Origin: Moheibacter lacus
Lineage (GTDB): Bacteria > Bacteroidota > Bacteroidia > Flavobacteriales > Weeksellaceae
Direction: 5' to 3'
Length of the DNA: 64,000 nt
Assembly: GCF_014042165.1 (NCBI RefSeq)
Contig: NZ_JACDZE010000001.1
Location: 704,595 to 768,594, forward strand
The position numbers were made by a program, and so were the translations under genes. This document shows positions 24,447-34,822 of the stretch, piece by piece. How positions within the stretch are numbered: the stretch's first letter is position 1; every line of letters begins with the position of its first letter. The notes beneath the pieces are model-generated. The model searched no databases. It had not been told where the DNA came from and was given only the letters and a program-made list of their open reading frames with translations.

Positions 24447-25640
24447 ATGGCCAAATTCAAATATCCTAGTGTTTATGTAGAAGAATCCTCCAACTTCTCT
24501 TTCCAAATTACAGAAAAAGCTTCAACCGTTCCTGCTTTTATCGGTTATACCGCAATAACCAATGATAATGGTAAAAACCTTTTATTTCAAGCCTTTAAAA
24601 TTCAATCCATAATTGAATTTGATAGCCTATTTGAATCAGATGAAAATCCTCCACAGGGTCACAGCGGATTTTATTTGCGGGATTCTGTCCAATTATTTTT
24701 CCAAAATGGCGGAACCATTTGTTACATCGTCCCGATCGGCAACTATGATCAAAATCCATCCCAAATTGATTTTAATAAAGGTCTGGACTGTCTGGATGAC
24801 TCAAAAAAAATCACAGTCTATCTTTTTCCAGATGCCGTTTTATTAAATGAATTCGAATTAGGAGAAGTTCAAAGATATGCTTTGGCGAAATGCCGAGAAT
24901 TTCCCAATCGGTTTTGTATTTTGGACATGAAAAATATAGCCGATAACCAAGACATTTACCAACCGATCAAAATCTTTCGAAACCATATGGGAACTGAAAA
25001 TCTAAAATTTGGCGCAGCTTATACGCCTTGGCTAAAAATCCCTTCAACTGATGGTCTCCTCGAAATCCCAGCTTCTGGCGCCATCGCCGGAATCTATGTA
25101 AAAACATTATCCCAAAAAGGAATTTGGAAGGCGCCTGCAAACGTTTCTTTAAACGGCGTAGTTGACCTTACATATGATTATTCGACTATTGACCAAGAAT
25201 TTTTAACCCTAGATCTTGTTCAAGGGAAGTCCATAAACGCCATACGGAAATTCCCGGGAAGAGGAATTCTGGTTTGGGGTGCAAGAACGCTGGCTGGAAA
25301 TGATGGTGAATGGAGATATGTCAACATGGTTCGATTTCAAAATCATCTGATAGCTTCAATAAAAAATTCGCTCGAAAAAGTGGTATTTGAACCCAATGAT
25401 GCCAATTTGTGGATGACGCTAAAAGTTGTAATTGAGACTTATTTATACGGATATTGGAGAAATGGTGCATTTCCGGGAAGGAAAACAGAAGAAGCTTATT
25501 TTATAAAATGTGGATTGGGATCAACCATGACATCCCAAGATTTGGCAGAAGGGAAATTAATCATTTGGATCGGAATGGCTACAATGCAGCCGGCAGAATT
25601 CAGTTTATTTAAACTTGAATTTCAAATGGTTTCAGATTAA
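24447..25640 (+). CDS. Orphan contractile tail sheath protein
   Basis: Tail sheath of 397 residues. The N-terminus KYPSVYVEESSNFSF...STVPAFIGYT matches the start of sheaths from contractile injection systems of Bacteroidota. The C-terminal domain has PGRGILVWGARTLAGND, EWRYVNMVRFQNHL, IKNSLEKVVFEPND and EEAYFIKCG, the core that interlocks sheath subunits. The start is ATG 24447; an earlier in-frame start lies inside the tRNA terminator. The protein looks complete, without a large surface domain. No tube, baseplate, spike, AAA+ or effector gene lies in the window: upstream is tRNA-Asn, downstream a secreted protease. It may be a remnant, a dispersed paralogue or a repurposed sheath. Confidence 0.88.
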   Translation: MAKFKYPSVYVEESSNFSFQITEKASTVPAFIGYTAITNDNGKNLLFQAFKIQSIIEFDSLFESDENPPQGHSGFYLRDSVQLFFQNGGTICYIVPIGNYDQNPSQIDFNKGLDCLDDSKKITVYLFPDAVLLNEFELGEVQRYALAKCREFPNRFCILDMKNIADNQDIYQPIKIFRNHMGTENLKFGAAYTPWLKIPSTDGLLEIPASGAIAGIYVKTLSQKGIWKAPANVSLNGVVDLTYDYSTIDQEFLTLDLVQGKSINAIRKFPGRGILVWGARTLAGNDGEWRYVNMVRFQNHLIASIKNSLEKVVFEPNDANLWMTLKVVIETYLYGYWRNGAFPGRKTEEAYFIKCGLGSTMTSQDLAEGKLIIWIGMATMQPAEFSLFKLEFQMVSD

Positions 25641-25766
25641 TTGAAATAAAAACTGCAGGCAAAATATTTCAATTCTTCCTAAGAAAATTTATTATCTATT
25701 TAAAGATTAACGAATTCATATTGAATTTTTGGGTAATTTAGTGCATCTTAAAAATTATTTAACATC

Positions 25767-28700
25767 ATGATGAAACATTTATTCAATCTAAAACTTTTAG
25801 GATTGATGGTATTGGGAAGTGGATTACTGGCGCAGGTCTCCAACAGACCGAGCGACCAAGTGGTCACCCAAGCTTTACAAAAATCTGAAAAAGGGAAAAA
25901 TCTTCTTGCAGAAGACCTATCTTTTGAACTTACTGATTTCCATTCTAGCAAACAGAGTGGAGCTCAGCACATTTATTTGCGCCAAACGTTTAATGGCATC
26001 GAAATAATTGGAACTGAATCCTCGATTCATATTTTGGGAACCGGAGAAGTATCTTCAGTTAAATCCAGCTTTTTAAATAGTTTAGAAAAGCGCGGACACA
26101 AGGCTTCTGCTTCTCCGCAAATTAATGCAGTACAAGCTGCCAATGCCGCCTTTGTGCATTTAGGGTATACAGCTTCAACACCTATTTCGGTGGTATCACA
26201 GGAGTTTACACCCAACCATAAAACCACACTTAGCAATGGAGGTTTTGCGAAAAGAAATATTCCTGCCGAATTGGCCTATGTGATCAATGAGGAAGGAAAT
26301 TTAGTTTTAGCATGGACTTTAAGCATAGATGCCATGCAGAAATCTGAATATTATGAAGTACGTGTAAATGCCGCCACAGGTCAAATTATCAACAAAGGAA
26401 GTTATGTAAACACTTGTGAATTTGGACATGTGCATGAAGAAAATTCTGATGACCACTGGCAGTACCACACCGTTTCTAAAGAAGACAAAAACGAAAACCT
26501 GTTGCTAACCGGTGCCTATCGGGTTTTTGCAATGCCTTTAGAAAGCCCATATTATGGGACAAGAACATTGGTTTCAGCTGATGACGCAGTAAATTTAACT
26601 GCATCACCATTTGGTTGGCATGATACAAATGGCTCTTCTGGACCGGAATACACTACAACTCGTGGAAATAATGTCAATGCGTATGAAGATGGTAACAATC
26701 CTGGATTTCAGCCAAATGCAGGCGCTCCACTTGTTTTTGATTATCCATTTGATCAAAATTATTCGACTGCAACTCCTTACGAAGAAGCTGCGATTACGAA
26801 TTTATTTTATTGGAACAACATCATTCACGATGTGATGTACCAATATGGATTTGATGAAGCCAGTGGTAATTTTCAAGAAAACAATTATGGAAATGGGGGT
26901 GCCGGCGGCGACTCCGTAAATGCTGAAGCCCAAGACGGAAGTGGTACTTGTAACGCCAACTTCGGGACACCAAGTGATGGTGGAAATCCTACCATGCAGA
27001 TGTATGTTTGTGGAAACAAAGATGGAGATTTTGACAATTTGGTAATTGTACATGAATATGGTCATGGAATTTCCAATCGTTTAACAGGAGGACCTAGCCA
27101 ATCCGGATGTTTATGGAATGGCGAGCAAATGGGCGAAGGATGGAGTGATTGGTATGGTTTGATGTTTACAATGGACGCAGATGACGAGGGGACAGACGGA
27201 AGAGGAATCGGGACTTATCTATTTGGCGAAGGACCAAATGGAGATGGAATTCGAACTTACAAATACTCTACAGATATGTCTATTAATCCTCATACTTACG
27301 ATGACATTAAAACCGTTTTTGGACCGCACCCGATTGGAAGTGTTTGGTGTGCGATGCTATGGGATTTAACCTGGGCACTCATTGATGAATACGGGTATGA
27401 CGAAGACATTTATAACGGAACTGGTGGAAATAATATCGCCATGCAATTGGTTACAGAAGGTTTAAAACTTCAACCTTGTAGTCCCGGATTTGTAGATGGC
27501 CGTGATGCGATTTTGGAAGCAGATCAAATTTTATATGGAGGCGCCAATCAATGTTTAATTTGGGATGTTTTTGCAAGAAGAGGATTAGGAGTAAGTGCAT
27601 CACAAGGTTCTTCAAGCAGCAATACAGACGGAACCGAAGCTTTTGACACACCTTCTTCAGTTGCAGAATTTTCTGCTCCCGGAGATGTTTGTATAGACGT
27701 TGATGTGATGACCGGATTATCAGGTGGATCTCCATTTGGAGGTGTCTACAGCGGCCCTGGTGTTACAGATGACGGGAATGGAACAACTTATACTTTCAAT
27801 CCGCAAACAGCTGGTGTTGGTGTTCACACCATTACTTATGCAGTTCCTGCAACGGATTGTGCACCTGCTTCTTCTGACACAGATCAAATCGAAGTTACAG
27901 AAGGTTTGATGGTGGATTGCCCGGATGACATCGTGGTGAACACAAGTGGCTCGTCCTGTTCTGCAATCGTAAACTATACGACACCTGTGGGTATGACTAC
28001 TTGTGCTTTTACAAATGGGGAAAACTTTGATATGGCAGGTGTTCCCAATTTACCGGACGGATGGACTACGACCAATGAAACTGGCGGAAGCAACCCTTGG
28101 GTAACTTCAAGTGCCCAATCTTCTTCTACTCCAAATTCAGCTTTTGGTGTCGATGTTTCTTCTGTAAGTTTGAACTCTTTGGTTTCTCCTGTATTCGAAA
28201 TCGACAGTCAAAATGCAAAATTGTTCTTCGATATTTATTACAATACAGAGACCGGATATGATGGTGCAGTTCTGGAATATTCTACCAATAATGGATCTTC
28301 ATGGAGTGACATTCTATCTGGAGGCGGAACTTTTGTGACAGGAGCTTATAACGACGACTTAAGCACCGGATGGCAAAATCCACTTCCAGGACGAAATGCA
28401 TGGTCAGGAAATTCCAATGGATTCATTCCTGTAGAAATCAATTTAAGTTCATCTTTCGATGGGCAAGATTTAATGTTCCGCTGGAGAATGGGATGTGATA
28501 GTGTTGGAAGCGCTACAGGTGTTTGGATAGACAACATAGAGGTTGAAGGCGTATTTATCCCAACTCCGGTAGTTACCCAAACCGCAGGTCTTCCTTCAGG
28601 GAGCGAATTCCCAGTTGGTACTACAACCAATACTTTTGAAGTGAACGATGGTACCAGTACTGCTGTTTGTTCATTTGACGTTACCGTAAACGATGGAGTA

Positions 28701-29216
28701 GATCCTGAAATCAACTGTCCTGCAGATGCTACAGTTGAAGTTGAAATAGGAGAAACCTATACTTTACCTGATTATTGGGCAGATGGCGATGTAACGGCAA
28801 CTGACAACTGTTCTGCAGTTTCAAACCAAACACAATCTCCTGCTGCCGGAACGGAACTTGGAATAGGGGTTCATACCATTGAATTTACCGTTCAAGACAG
28901 TTCTGGAAATACTGCAACTTGTAGTTTTGAATTGACGGTAGACGAATTAATGGGTACAGGCGATTTAGGAATGAACAATTTGATCAGTTTATATCCAAAT
29001 CCTGCTGATAATCAAGTGATCATTTCCAACCAAACCAAACAATCCATCGTAAAAGTGGTGATTTTGGATATGAGTGGAAAAATGATCAAAGAAATCGGTT
29101 TAAACAATGCACTTGTTGAAAACCCAATTTCGATCAACCATTTACCAAGCGGAACGTATATGATCCAAATCATCGGTGAAAAACAAACCGTTATCAAAAA
29201 ATTGGTAAAAAAATAA
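25767..29216 (+). CDS. T9SS-secreted M36 (fungalysin) metallopeptidase
   Basis: Very large secreted zinc protease, 1149 residues. Order: signal peptide (cleaved near SGLLA-Q); fungalysin/thermolysin-type propeptide (about 45-210); M36 catalytic domain with zinc motif HEYGH (429-433) and third ligand Glu457 in GEGWSDWYG; a jelly-roll/MAM-like region (about 745-930); an HYR/Ig-like domain (DPEINCPADATV...GNTATCSFELTV); and a T9SS type A sorting domain from LYPNPADNQVIISN to the end. It would pass the outer membrane by T9SS and be anchored or released at the surface to digest proteins. ATG is doubled at 25767/25770. A one-mismatch -7 box (TAATTTAG) lies 26 bases upstream. Confidence 0.95.
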   Translation: MMKHLFNLKLLGLMVLGSGLLAQVSNRPSDQVVTQALQKSEKGKNLLAEDLSFELTDFHSSKQSGAQHIYLRQTFNGIEIIGTESSIHILGTGEVSSVKSSFLNSLEKRGHKASASPQINAVQAANAAFVHLGYTASTPISVVSQEFTPNHKTTLSNGGFAKRNIPAELAYVINEEGNLVLAWTLSIDAMQKSEYYEVRVNAATGQIINKGSYVNTCEFGHVHEENSDDHWQYHTVSKEDKNENLLLTGAYRVFAMPLESPYYGTRTLVSADDAVNLTASPFGWHDTNGSSGPEYTTTRGNNVNAYEDGNNPGFQPNAGAPLVFDYPFDQNYSTATPYEEAAITNLFYWNNIIHDVMYQYGFDEASGNFQENNYGNGGAGGDSVNAEAQDGSGTCNANFGTPSDGGNPTMQMYVCGNKDGDFDNLVIVHEYGHGISNRLTGGPSQSGCLWNGEQMGEGWSDWYGLMFTMDADDEGTDGRGIGTYLFGEGPNGDGIRTYKYSTDMSINPHTYDDIKTVFGPHPIGSVWCAMLWDLTWALIDEYGYDEDIYNGTGGNNIAMQLVTEGLKLQPCSPGFVDGRDAILEADQILYGGANQCLIWDVFARRGLGVSASQGSSSSNTDGTEAFDTPSSVAEFSAPGDVCIDVDVMTGLSGGSPFGGVYSGPGVTDDGNGTTYTFNPQTAGVGVHTITYAVPATDCAPASSDTDQIEVTEGLMVDCPDDIVVNTSGSSCSAIVNYTTPVGMTTCAFTNGENFDMAGVPNLPDGWTTTNETGGSNPWVTSSAQSSSTPNSAFGVDVSSVSLNSLVSPVFEIDSQNAKLFFDIYYNTETGYDGAVLEYSTNNGSSWSDILSGGGTFVTGAYNDDLSTGWQNPLPGRNAWSGNSNGFIPVEINLSSSFDGQDLMFRWRMGCDSVGSATGVWIDNIEVEGVFIPTPVVTQTAGLPSGSEFPVGTTTNTFEVNDGTSTAVCSFDVTVNDGVDPEINCPADATVEVEIGETYTLPDYWADGDVTATDNCSAVSNQTQSPAAGTELGIGVHTIEFTVQDSSGNTATCSFELTVDELMGTGDLGMNNLISLYPNPADNQVIISNQTKQSIVKVVILDMSGKMIKEIGLNNALVENPISINHLPSGTYMIQIIGEKQTVIKKLVKK

Positions 29217-29238
29217 TTTAAATTCAAATAGTTGAAGG

Positions 29239-29264
29239 AAGCCGTCCAAATGGGCGGCTTTTTT
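29239..29264 (+). terminator. Intrinsic terminator
   Basis: AAGCCGTCC / GGGCGGCTT, 9-bp stem with one G-U and an AAAT loop, then TTTT. Confidence 0.88.
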
Positions 29265-29583
29265 ATATCAAGAAATCCAGCATACGACAGAGAACATAAC
29301 AAACTGTAATACTAGCAGATAGTTTTTCTCTTATTCATCAGTGTAAATTAGTTAAAATAGTTCCCACTTTTCGTGGAACATAGAATGGCGAAATTAATTT
29401 ACCTACCCCTATACCGCCAAAGGCGGATACTATGAAAACTTAAACATCACCAAAACTCTATTCCTATGTAGTTAAAGTTATTTTTATCAAACATGTACAA
29501 TTTTTGTCGTGTACTACAGCCAAGAAATTCAAATAGCTTTCCTTCAAATTCTAATTTTGATTAAATTGCAGCATATTTTCAAT
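29265..29583. other. Intergenic stretch with two palindromes
   Basis: No supportable gene. It contains a hairpin GTTCCCAC / GTGGAAC (29360-29379) and CCGCC AAA GGCGG (29414-29426), which resembles dispersed REP-like sequences. A -7 box for the next gene was not found. Confidence 0.5.
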
Positions 29584-31293
29584 ATGCGATTTTTACTCCC
29601 TTTTTTATGTTTATGGTTGGTCTGCTCATGCGCAAGACAAGGAACGCCTTCCGGAGGACCTAAGGACACAGAAGCACCTCAATATTTAGGATCAAACCCT
29701 GATACTTTATCCCTAAATGTTTCTACCGATCTAAAGGAAATCAAAATCGAATTTGATGAATTTGTCATCCTAAAAGACCACACCCAAAACATCGTGGTTT
29801 CACCACCTTTTGGGAGTTCAGCTACTTTCCTGCCAGTAGGATCGGCCAGTAAAACAGTAAGAATCAAATTGGAAGAACCACTTCAAGCCAATACGACCTA
29901 CAACATCAATTTTGGGAATGCGATTCAGGACAACAATGAAGGAAATAAACTATCCTATTTCCAATTTGTTTTTTCAACTGGATCCTATATAGATTCACTT
30001 GAAATTACAGGAAAAGCCAGTATTCCGACGCTCAGAAAGCAATCTGAAAATCTATTGGTCGCACTTTATAAAATCGATTCTACTTATAACGACAGTTTGG
30101 TGTTGAAACAAAAACCTTTTTATATTTCAAGACTGGATACAGTTGGGAATTACAAATTGAATTATTTACGTCCCGGAAAATACCAAATGGTGGCTTTTGA
30201 TGACGAAGTTCAGAACATGCAATTTGACATAGGAAAAGAAAAATTTGGCTTTATAGAAAAACCTATAGAATTATCTGAAAATCAGAATTTTAACTTAGAA
30301 TTATTTGATCAAATCCCACCATATAAAGCGGAAAAAGCAGAACAAAAAGGCTATGGACATATCGTTTTCAGATTCAAAGGACAACCTGAGGAAGTTGAAA
30401 TTGATCCGATTGATTTTGAGTTTTCAACATCAAAAATTTCTTATACACCCAGAAGTGATTCTTTGAATTTTTGGTTCCAACCTTCAGTTGACTCTATTGC
30501 AGAAAACGCCAAACGCATCCATTTTTCAGTTAAACATAAAGATCAGACTGATACTCTTTCAGCCGTTTATTCAAACCTGACGAAGCATTCGCTTTCATTG
30601 GATAGGAAAAGCAAATTGGATCATGCGCCGGGTAGACCCATCAATTTTACAGCCAATTATCCCATTCAAAATTTAGATTCAACTTATGTTTTGGTTCAAA
30701 AAGACAGCATTCAACTTCCTGTTAAATTGATCCCAGATGCAAAAGATGAAAATAGTTTTACGCTAGATTTCCCTATAGAACTTTCTACCAATTATCGAGT
30801 TGAACTTTTACCAAACGCAGTGACAGATTATTTTGGAAAAACCAATGATACGATTCAATTTGATGTGCGCATCAAAACCAGAAATGATTTTGGAAATCTT
30901 CTTCTAAAATTGGAAAATAAACCGGTTCATCCTTTTTGGATCCAATTGTTAAATGAAAAGGATGAAATTTTGGATGAACAATTGTCTACAGATTCTACTT
31001 TTGAATACAAATATTTACCTGCCGGAAAATATTATTTCAAAATATTAGTCGATGAGAATGAAAACGGTTTTTGGGACACAGGAGATTTCTTTTTGAAAAA
31101 ACAAACGGAACCATCTTATGTATACCCATCTACCATTAATGTCCGGGTTTTATGGGACATGGACGAAACTTGGGTTTTACCTTCCTCAGTTGAAGATGTT
31201 GATAATACAATTGATCCGGATCAAAATGAATCAATCGAGGAAACAGAAGAAAATGAAAAATCCCCTTCCGAAACAGAAGAGGATTCTCTATAG
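29584..31293 (+). CDS. Ig-like domain lipoprotein
   Basis: Lipoprotein of 569 residues; the start is ATG 29584, giving a compact signal with LVCSC (Cys16). An in-frame GTG 25 codons earlier gives no sensible signal. After a Gly/Pro linker (TPSGGPKDTEAPQ), residues about 30-130 form a bacterial Ig-like domain (FDEFVILKDHTQNIVVSPP...NTTYNINFGNAIQDNNEGN). Later parts look like further beta-sandwich modules, e.g. a prealbumin-like segment LPAGKYYFKILVDENENGFWDTGD. The acidic C-terminus is rich in Glu. Found widely in Flavobacteriia; function unknown. It is convergent with glmS with only 16 bases between stops. Confidence 0.82.
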   Translation: MRFLLPFLCLWLVCSCARQGTPSGGPKDTEAPQYLGSNPDTLSLNVSTDLKEIKIEFDEFVILKDHTQNIVVSPPFGSSATFLPVGSASKTVRIKLEEPLQANTTYNINFGNAIQDNNEGNKLSYFQFVFSTGSYIDSLEITGKASIPTLRKQSENLLVALYKIDSTYNDSLVLKQKPFYISRLDTVGNYKLNYLRPGKYQMVAFDDEVQNMQFDIGKEKFGFIEKPIELSENQNFNLELFDQIPPYKAEKAEQKGYGHIVFRFKGQPEEVEIDPIDFEFSTSKISYTPRSDSLNFWFQPSVDSIAENAKRIHFSVKHKDQTDTLSAVYSNLTKHSLSLDRKSKLDHAPGRPINFTANYPIQNLDSTYVLVQKDSIQLPVKLIPDAKDENSFTLDFPIELSTNYRVELLPNAVTDYFGKTNDTIQFDVRIKTRNDFGNLLLKLENKPVHPFWIQLLNEKDEILDEQLSTDSTFEYKYLPAGKYYFKILVDENENGFWDTGDFFLKKQTEPSYVYPSTINVRVLWDMDETWVLPSSVEDVDNTIDPDQNESIEETEENEKSPSETEEDSL

Positions 31294-31309
31294 ATATTTT
31301 CAAATTCGA

Positions 31310-33157
31310 TTATTCTACGGTAACTGATTTCGCCAAATTTCTTGGTTGATCTACGTTTCTGTCTAATTTAACCGCAATATAATAAGACAATAATTGCAAT
31401 GGAATGGCCGCCAAAATCGGGCTAAATTCTTCTGAAGAATTTGGAATTTCGATGATATGGTCTGCTATTTTTCTAATTTCATTATCTCCTTTGTTCACCA
31501 CTGCGATGATTTGACCTTTACGGGCTTTGATTTCTTGCGCATTACTGACCACTTTTTCATAATGACCTGTTTTGGTTGCAATGATCACAACCGGCATATT
31601 CTCGTCGATTAACGCAATCGGTCCATGTTTCATCTCAGCAGCAGGATAACCTTCTGCATGGATATAGGAAATTTCTTTTAGTTTTAATGCACCTTCCAGT
31701 GCGGACGGATAATTATATCCTCGTCCTAAATACAGTGCATTGGTCGCATCTTTGTATTTATCAGAAATTGCAATTACATTTTCTGCTGTAGATTCTAGTG
31801 TTTCTTCAACCAATTCCGGGATTCCATCCAATTCACTGATGAGTGCATTGAATCTTTCATTGCTTAAAGTTCCATTGTGTTTACCCAATTTGATCGCAAT
31901 CAGAGACAAAACTGTCAACTGCGCTGTAAAAGCTTTGGTTGAAGCAACTCCGATTTCCGGTCCGGCATGTGTATAGGAACCTGCGTCCGTTATTCTTGCA
32001 ATGGATGAGCCTACTACGTTATTGACTCCATATATAAATGCACCATTTTCTTTCGCTAATTTCAAAGCAGCAAGTGTATCGGCTGTTTCTCCGGATTGGG
32101 AAATGGCGATGACGATGTCATTTTTCTTGATGATAGGATTTCGGTAGCGGAATTCAGAGGCATATTCGACCTCTACCGGAATTCTCGCCAAATCTTCAAT
32201 CAAATATTCTGCAACTAATCCGGCATGATAAGAAGTTCCACAAGCTACAATGATGATGCGTTTGGCTTTTAAAAATCTTTCTTGATGGTCCCAAACTCCG
32301 GCCATTTTGATGATTCCTTCGTCCACCAACAATCTTCCACGCATGGTATCACGGATAGATTTTGGTTGCTCATAGATTTCTTTTAGCATGAAATGATCAT
32401 AACCTCCTTTTTCAATTTCTTCTAAATTCAATTGAAGTTCTTGAACAGCAAGTGTTACCGGCAAATTATCTTTGATTTTACGGATGTCTACATTTTCGCC
32501 CAATTTGATCGTGGCCATTTCACCATCATCTAGATAAACGGCTTCTTTGGTGAATTGTAAAAATGGAGAAGCATCTGAAGCGATGAAAAACTCGTTTTCT
32601 CCAATTCCGATCGCCAATGGACTTCCCAATCTTCCTACGACGATTTCATCTGGAATACTTTTGTCCAAAACGGCAATGGCATAAGCGCCAATCACTTCAT
32701 TTAGTGCGTAACGAACTGCATCGGTCAAATTTAAATTTTCAGAATCTTTGAAAAACTGAATCAAATTGATCAAAACCTCTGTGTCAGTATCACTGTGAAA
32801 TTCAAATCCTTTTTGAGACAATTCGGTTTTAATGGTATCATAATTTTCAATAATCCCGTTGTGTACAATTACCAAATTTCCATCATTGGATAAATGTGGA
32901 TGAGAATTCACGTCATTTGGAACACCATGCGTTGCCCAACGTGTATGACCAACTCCGATGACCGCTCCATTGTTCAACGATTTTGACTTTTCTTCTAAAT
33001 CAGAGACTTTTCCTTTTGTTTTGACCAGTCCGAAATCATCGTTTTCAATGATGACCAAACCGGCACTGTCATACCCTCTGTACTCCAGTCTTTTTAAACC
33101 ATTGATGATAATGGGATAAGCTTCTCTATGACCTAAATATCCAACGATTCCACACAT
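31310..33157 (-). CDS. glmS: Glutamine-fructose-6-phosphate aminotransferase
   Basis: Makes glucosamine-6-phosphate, the entry to peptidoglycan and LPS amino sugars. The 615-residue protein starts MCGIVGYLGHREAY with nucleophile Cys2, has HTRWATHG and HNGIIENY of the glutaminase domain, then two SIS domains (IIVACGTSYHAGLVAEYLIE, AISQSGETADTLAALKLAK) and ends in the conserved QPRNLAKSVTVE. It is the last gene of the GT5-like/DUF4270/glmS operon, 9 bases after DUF4270. Confidence 0.97.
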   Translation of the reverse strand: MCGIVGYLGHREAYPIIINGLKRLEYRGYDSAGLVIIENDDFGLVKTKGKVSDLEEKSKSLNNGAVIGVGHTRWATHGVPNDVNSHPHLSNDGNLVIVHNGIIENYDTIKTELSQKGFEFHSDTDTEVLINLIQFFKDSENLNLTDAVRYALNEVIGAYAIAVLDKSIPDEIVVGRLGSPLAIGIGENEFFIASDASPFLQFTKEAVYLDDGEMATIKLGENVDIRKIKDNLPVTLAVQELQLNLEEIEKGGYDHFMLKEIYEQPKSIRDTMRGRLLVDEGIIKMAGVWDHQERFLKAKRIIIVACGTSYHAGLVAEYLIEDLARIPVEVEYASEFRYRNPIIKKNDIVIAISQSGETADTLAALKLAKENGAFIYGVNNVVGSSIARITDAGSYTHAGPEIGVASTKAFTAQLTVLSLIAIKLGKHNGTLSNERFNALISELDGIPELVEETLESTAENVIAISDKYKDATNALYLGRGYNYPSALEGALKLKEISYIHAEGYPAAEMKHGPIALIDENMPVVIIATKTGHYEKVVSNAQEIKARKGQIIAVVNKGDNEIRKIADHIIEIPNSSEEFSPILAAIPLQLLSYYIAVKLDRNVDQPRNLAKSVTVE

Positions 33158-33166
33158 AGATTTGAA

Positions 33167-34816
33167 TTATTTTTGGGTATAATATACTTTTAATTTCAAT
33201 TTTTTATCCTGATTCTCAGAATTACTTCCGTGTAAAACCACTCTATATGGGTTAAAACTACGGTTATTAAAAAACGGATCTGTATTGCTTAAAACAGTGG
33301 TATAAGTACTGGATGGACTCAATAAGAAATTCCCAAGACTCAAAATGACAGAGCCATCTTCAAAAACCTCATTTTGTTCGACTATACTTTTGATATAATC
33401 TGTAATTCTGATGGTATACATTTTATTGTCCTCTTCATAATCATACATCGGATTAAATTGAACCGAAATCGGATAACTATTATAAAAAGTATAAACATCC
33501 GGGAAATTGATGTTTTTCCATTCATCTTCATCTCTGTAATTGTTCCAAGCAAACAAATAAGGAGGTTTTTTCAAGTTTTGACTTTCGTCTAAATAAATAT
33601 TCAACTCCGCTCCAACTATGGCCCAGTCGTTATTCAAAACATTTTCACGGATTTCGTTCAATTGTTCTTGATTGATTTTAATTACAGCTTTTGTTCCATC
33701 CAATCCTGCCAAATACAATCGCGGATCTCCTTCTGTCATATTGGGATTGGTATAAGCATTCACAAATTGTGTACTGCGGTTACTGTGTTCGAACTGACTG
33801 ACTTGAACATTAAACGCCGAATTTTCAGACCAAAAACTCAAGAAATTCAAACCATAACTCCCTGCTAATCTTGCTTCATAATCCGTGTCTCCATCTTCTT
33901 GTTCTTCAGGATTATCATAATGATAATGCATGACCAAAGCGAATTCAGATGAAGCCGGTCTGAAGTTGAATAGAAACCCTTGGTCCTCTGCGACACTTAA
34001 TTCTATCCCTCTAAAGAAATTTCGGATAAAAGCTGCATTGTCATTTAGATCGGATGAATTCTGGTTATCTATAAATTTTTGTTTGAAATAATCTTTGTCC
34101 AATTTGATTTGAAATGCAATGGGTGGAACCGAAGCGGTTGTTTCGTTTTGTTGTTTGACTTGATAAGTAGTCAATTTATTTTTGATTTCACCCGTACCTA
34201 AAATCGTTGGGAAAACATCTATTTGATTGGTATTGGGACATTCTGCACAAGGAGCTAAATTAGCATTTGAAAAATGTTTAACATCTCTTGCACCCATGTA
34301 CTCCGCCACTTCTCTCACTTGGAGATTCATGGTCATGTCCGTATTTCCATAAATTGAATCGAGTTTATAGGTTCTCGCAATTCGAATAGTTGCAGTATCA
34401 GATGGTTCTTCTCCCTCTGCTAAATACAAATAAGTTGTATCAATCTCTATATCATCTTCATCTGAGTGATGAATAATCGGAACATACAAAATAACCGAAT
34501 CCATCTCTGCATTTTCACCAAAATCAGGATTGGCTCCACTCATTCTCGCTTGCGAATAAAACTTGGCTTTGGTTCGCCCAAAAACCGGTTCTTCAAACAC
34601 ACCTAGAACAGCATTTTGTAAAACCTGTTCATCAGAACGAATAGAGTCATTATTGGTATTGTAAGAAATTAAATCTACATATTTCACATTGGCAGTTGAA
34701 CCACCGTCTACCAATCCACTTCCTACAGCTGAAACTTCATCTTCACAAGAAAAAACTGTAAATGCAGTTGTACACAAAACAATTGCGCCAACCCAATTGA
34801 AAAATCTCTTCATCAA
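33167..34816 (-). CDS. DUF4270 lipoprotein
   Basis: Lipoprotein of 549 residues with signal ending FTVFSC (Cys24) and EDE after it, which favours surface export. The region DSVILYVPIIH, then VLGVFEEPVFGRTKAKFYSQ near the N-terminus, and the late beta-rich part (YRVVLHGSNS) fit the DUF4270 family, found almost only in Bacteroidota. It lies between the GT5-like gene (6 bases) and glmS (9 bases). That constant neighbourhood suggests a link to envelope or polysaccharide, but no function is established. Confidence 0.85.
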   Translation of the reverse strand: MMKRFFNWVGAIVLCTTAFTVFSCEDEVSAVGSGLVDGGSTANVKYVDLISYNTNNDSIRSDEQVLQNAVLGVFEEPVFGRTKAKFYSQARMSGANPDFGENAEMDSVILYVPIIHHSDEDDIEIDTTYLYLAEGEEPSDTATIRIARTYKLDSIYGNTDMTMNLQVREVAEYMGARDVKHFSNANLAPCAECPNTNQIDVFPTILGTGEIKNKLTTYQVKQQNETTASVPPIAFQIKLDKDYFKQKFIDNQNSSDLNDNAAFIRNFFRGIELSVAEDQGFLFNFRPASSEFALVMHYHYDNPEEQEDGDTDYEARLAGSYGLNFLSFWSENSAFNVQVSQFEHSNRSTQFVNAYTNPNMTEGDPRLYLAGLDGTKAVIKINQEQLNEIRENVLNNDWAIVGAELNIYLDESQNLKKPPYLFAWNNYRDEDEWKNINFPDVYTFYNSYPISVQFNPMYDYEEDNKMYTIRITDYIKSIVEQNEVFEDGSVILSLGNFLLSPSSTYTTVLSNTDPFFNNRSFNPYRVVLHGSNSENQDKKLKLKVYYTQK

Positions 34817-34822
34817 ATCTCT

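Noticed and set aside
24290-25640. Prophage or genomic island integrated at tRNA-Asn
   Set aside because: No integrase, no second copy of the tRNA 3' end and no other phage gene were seen, so only the orphan sheath is reported.
24393-25640. Complete extracellular contractile injection system
   Set aside because: Only the sheath is present; tube, baseplate, spike, ATPase and effector genes are lacking.
26027-28714. Minus-strand open frames inside the M36 protease gene
   Set aside because: They are shadows of a long, well-supported coding sequence without homology features.
29509-29583. Upstream GTG start for the Ig-like lipoprotein
   Set aside because: The extension would destroy the clear lipoprotein signal beginning at 29584.
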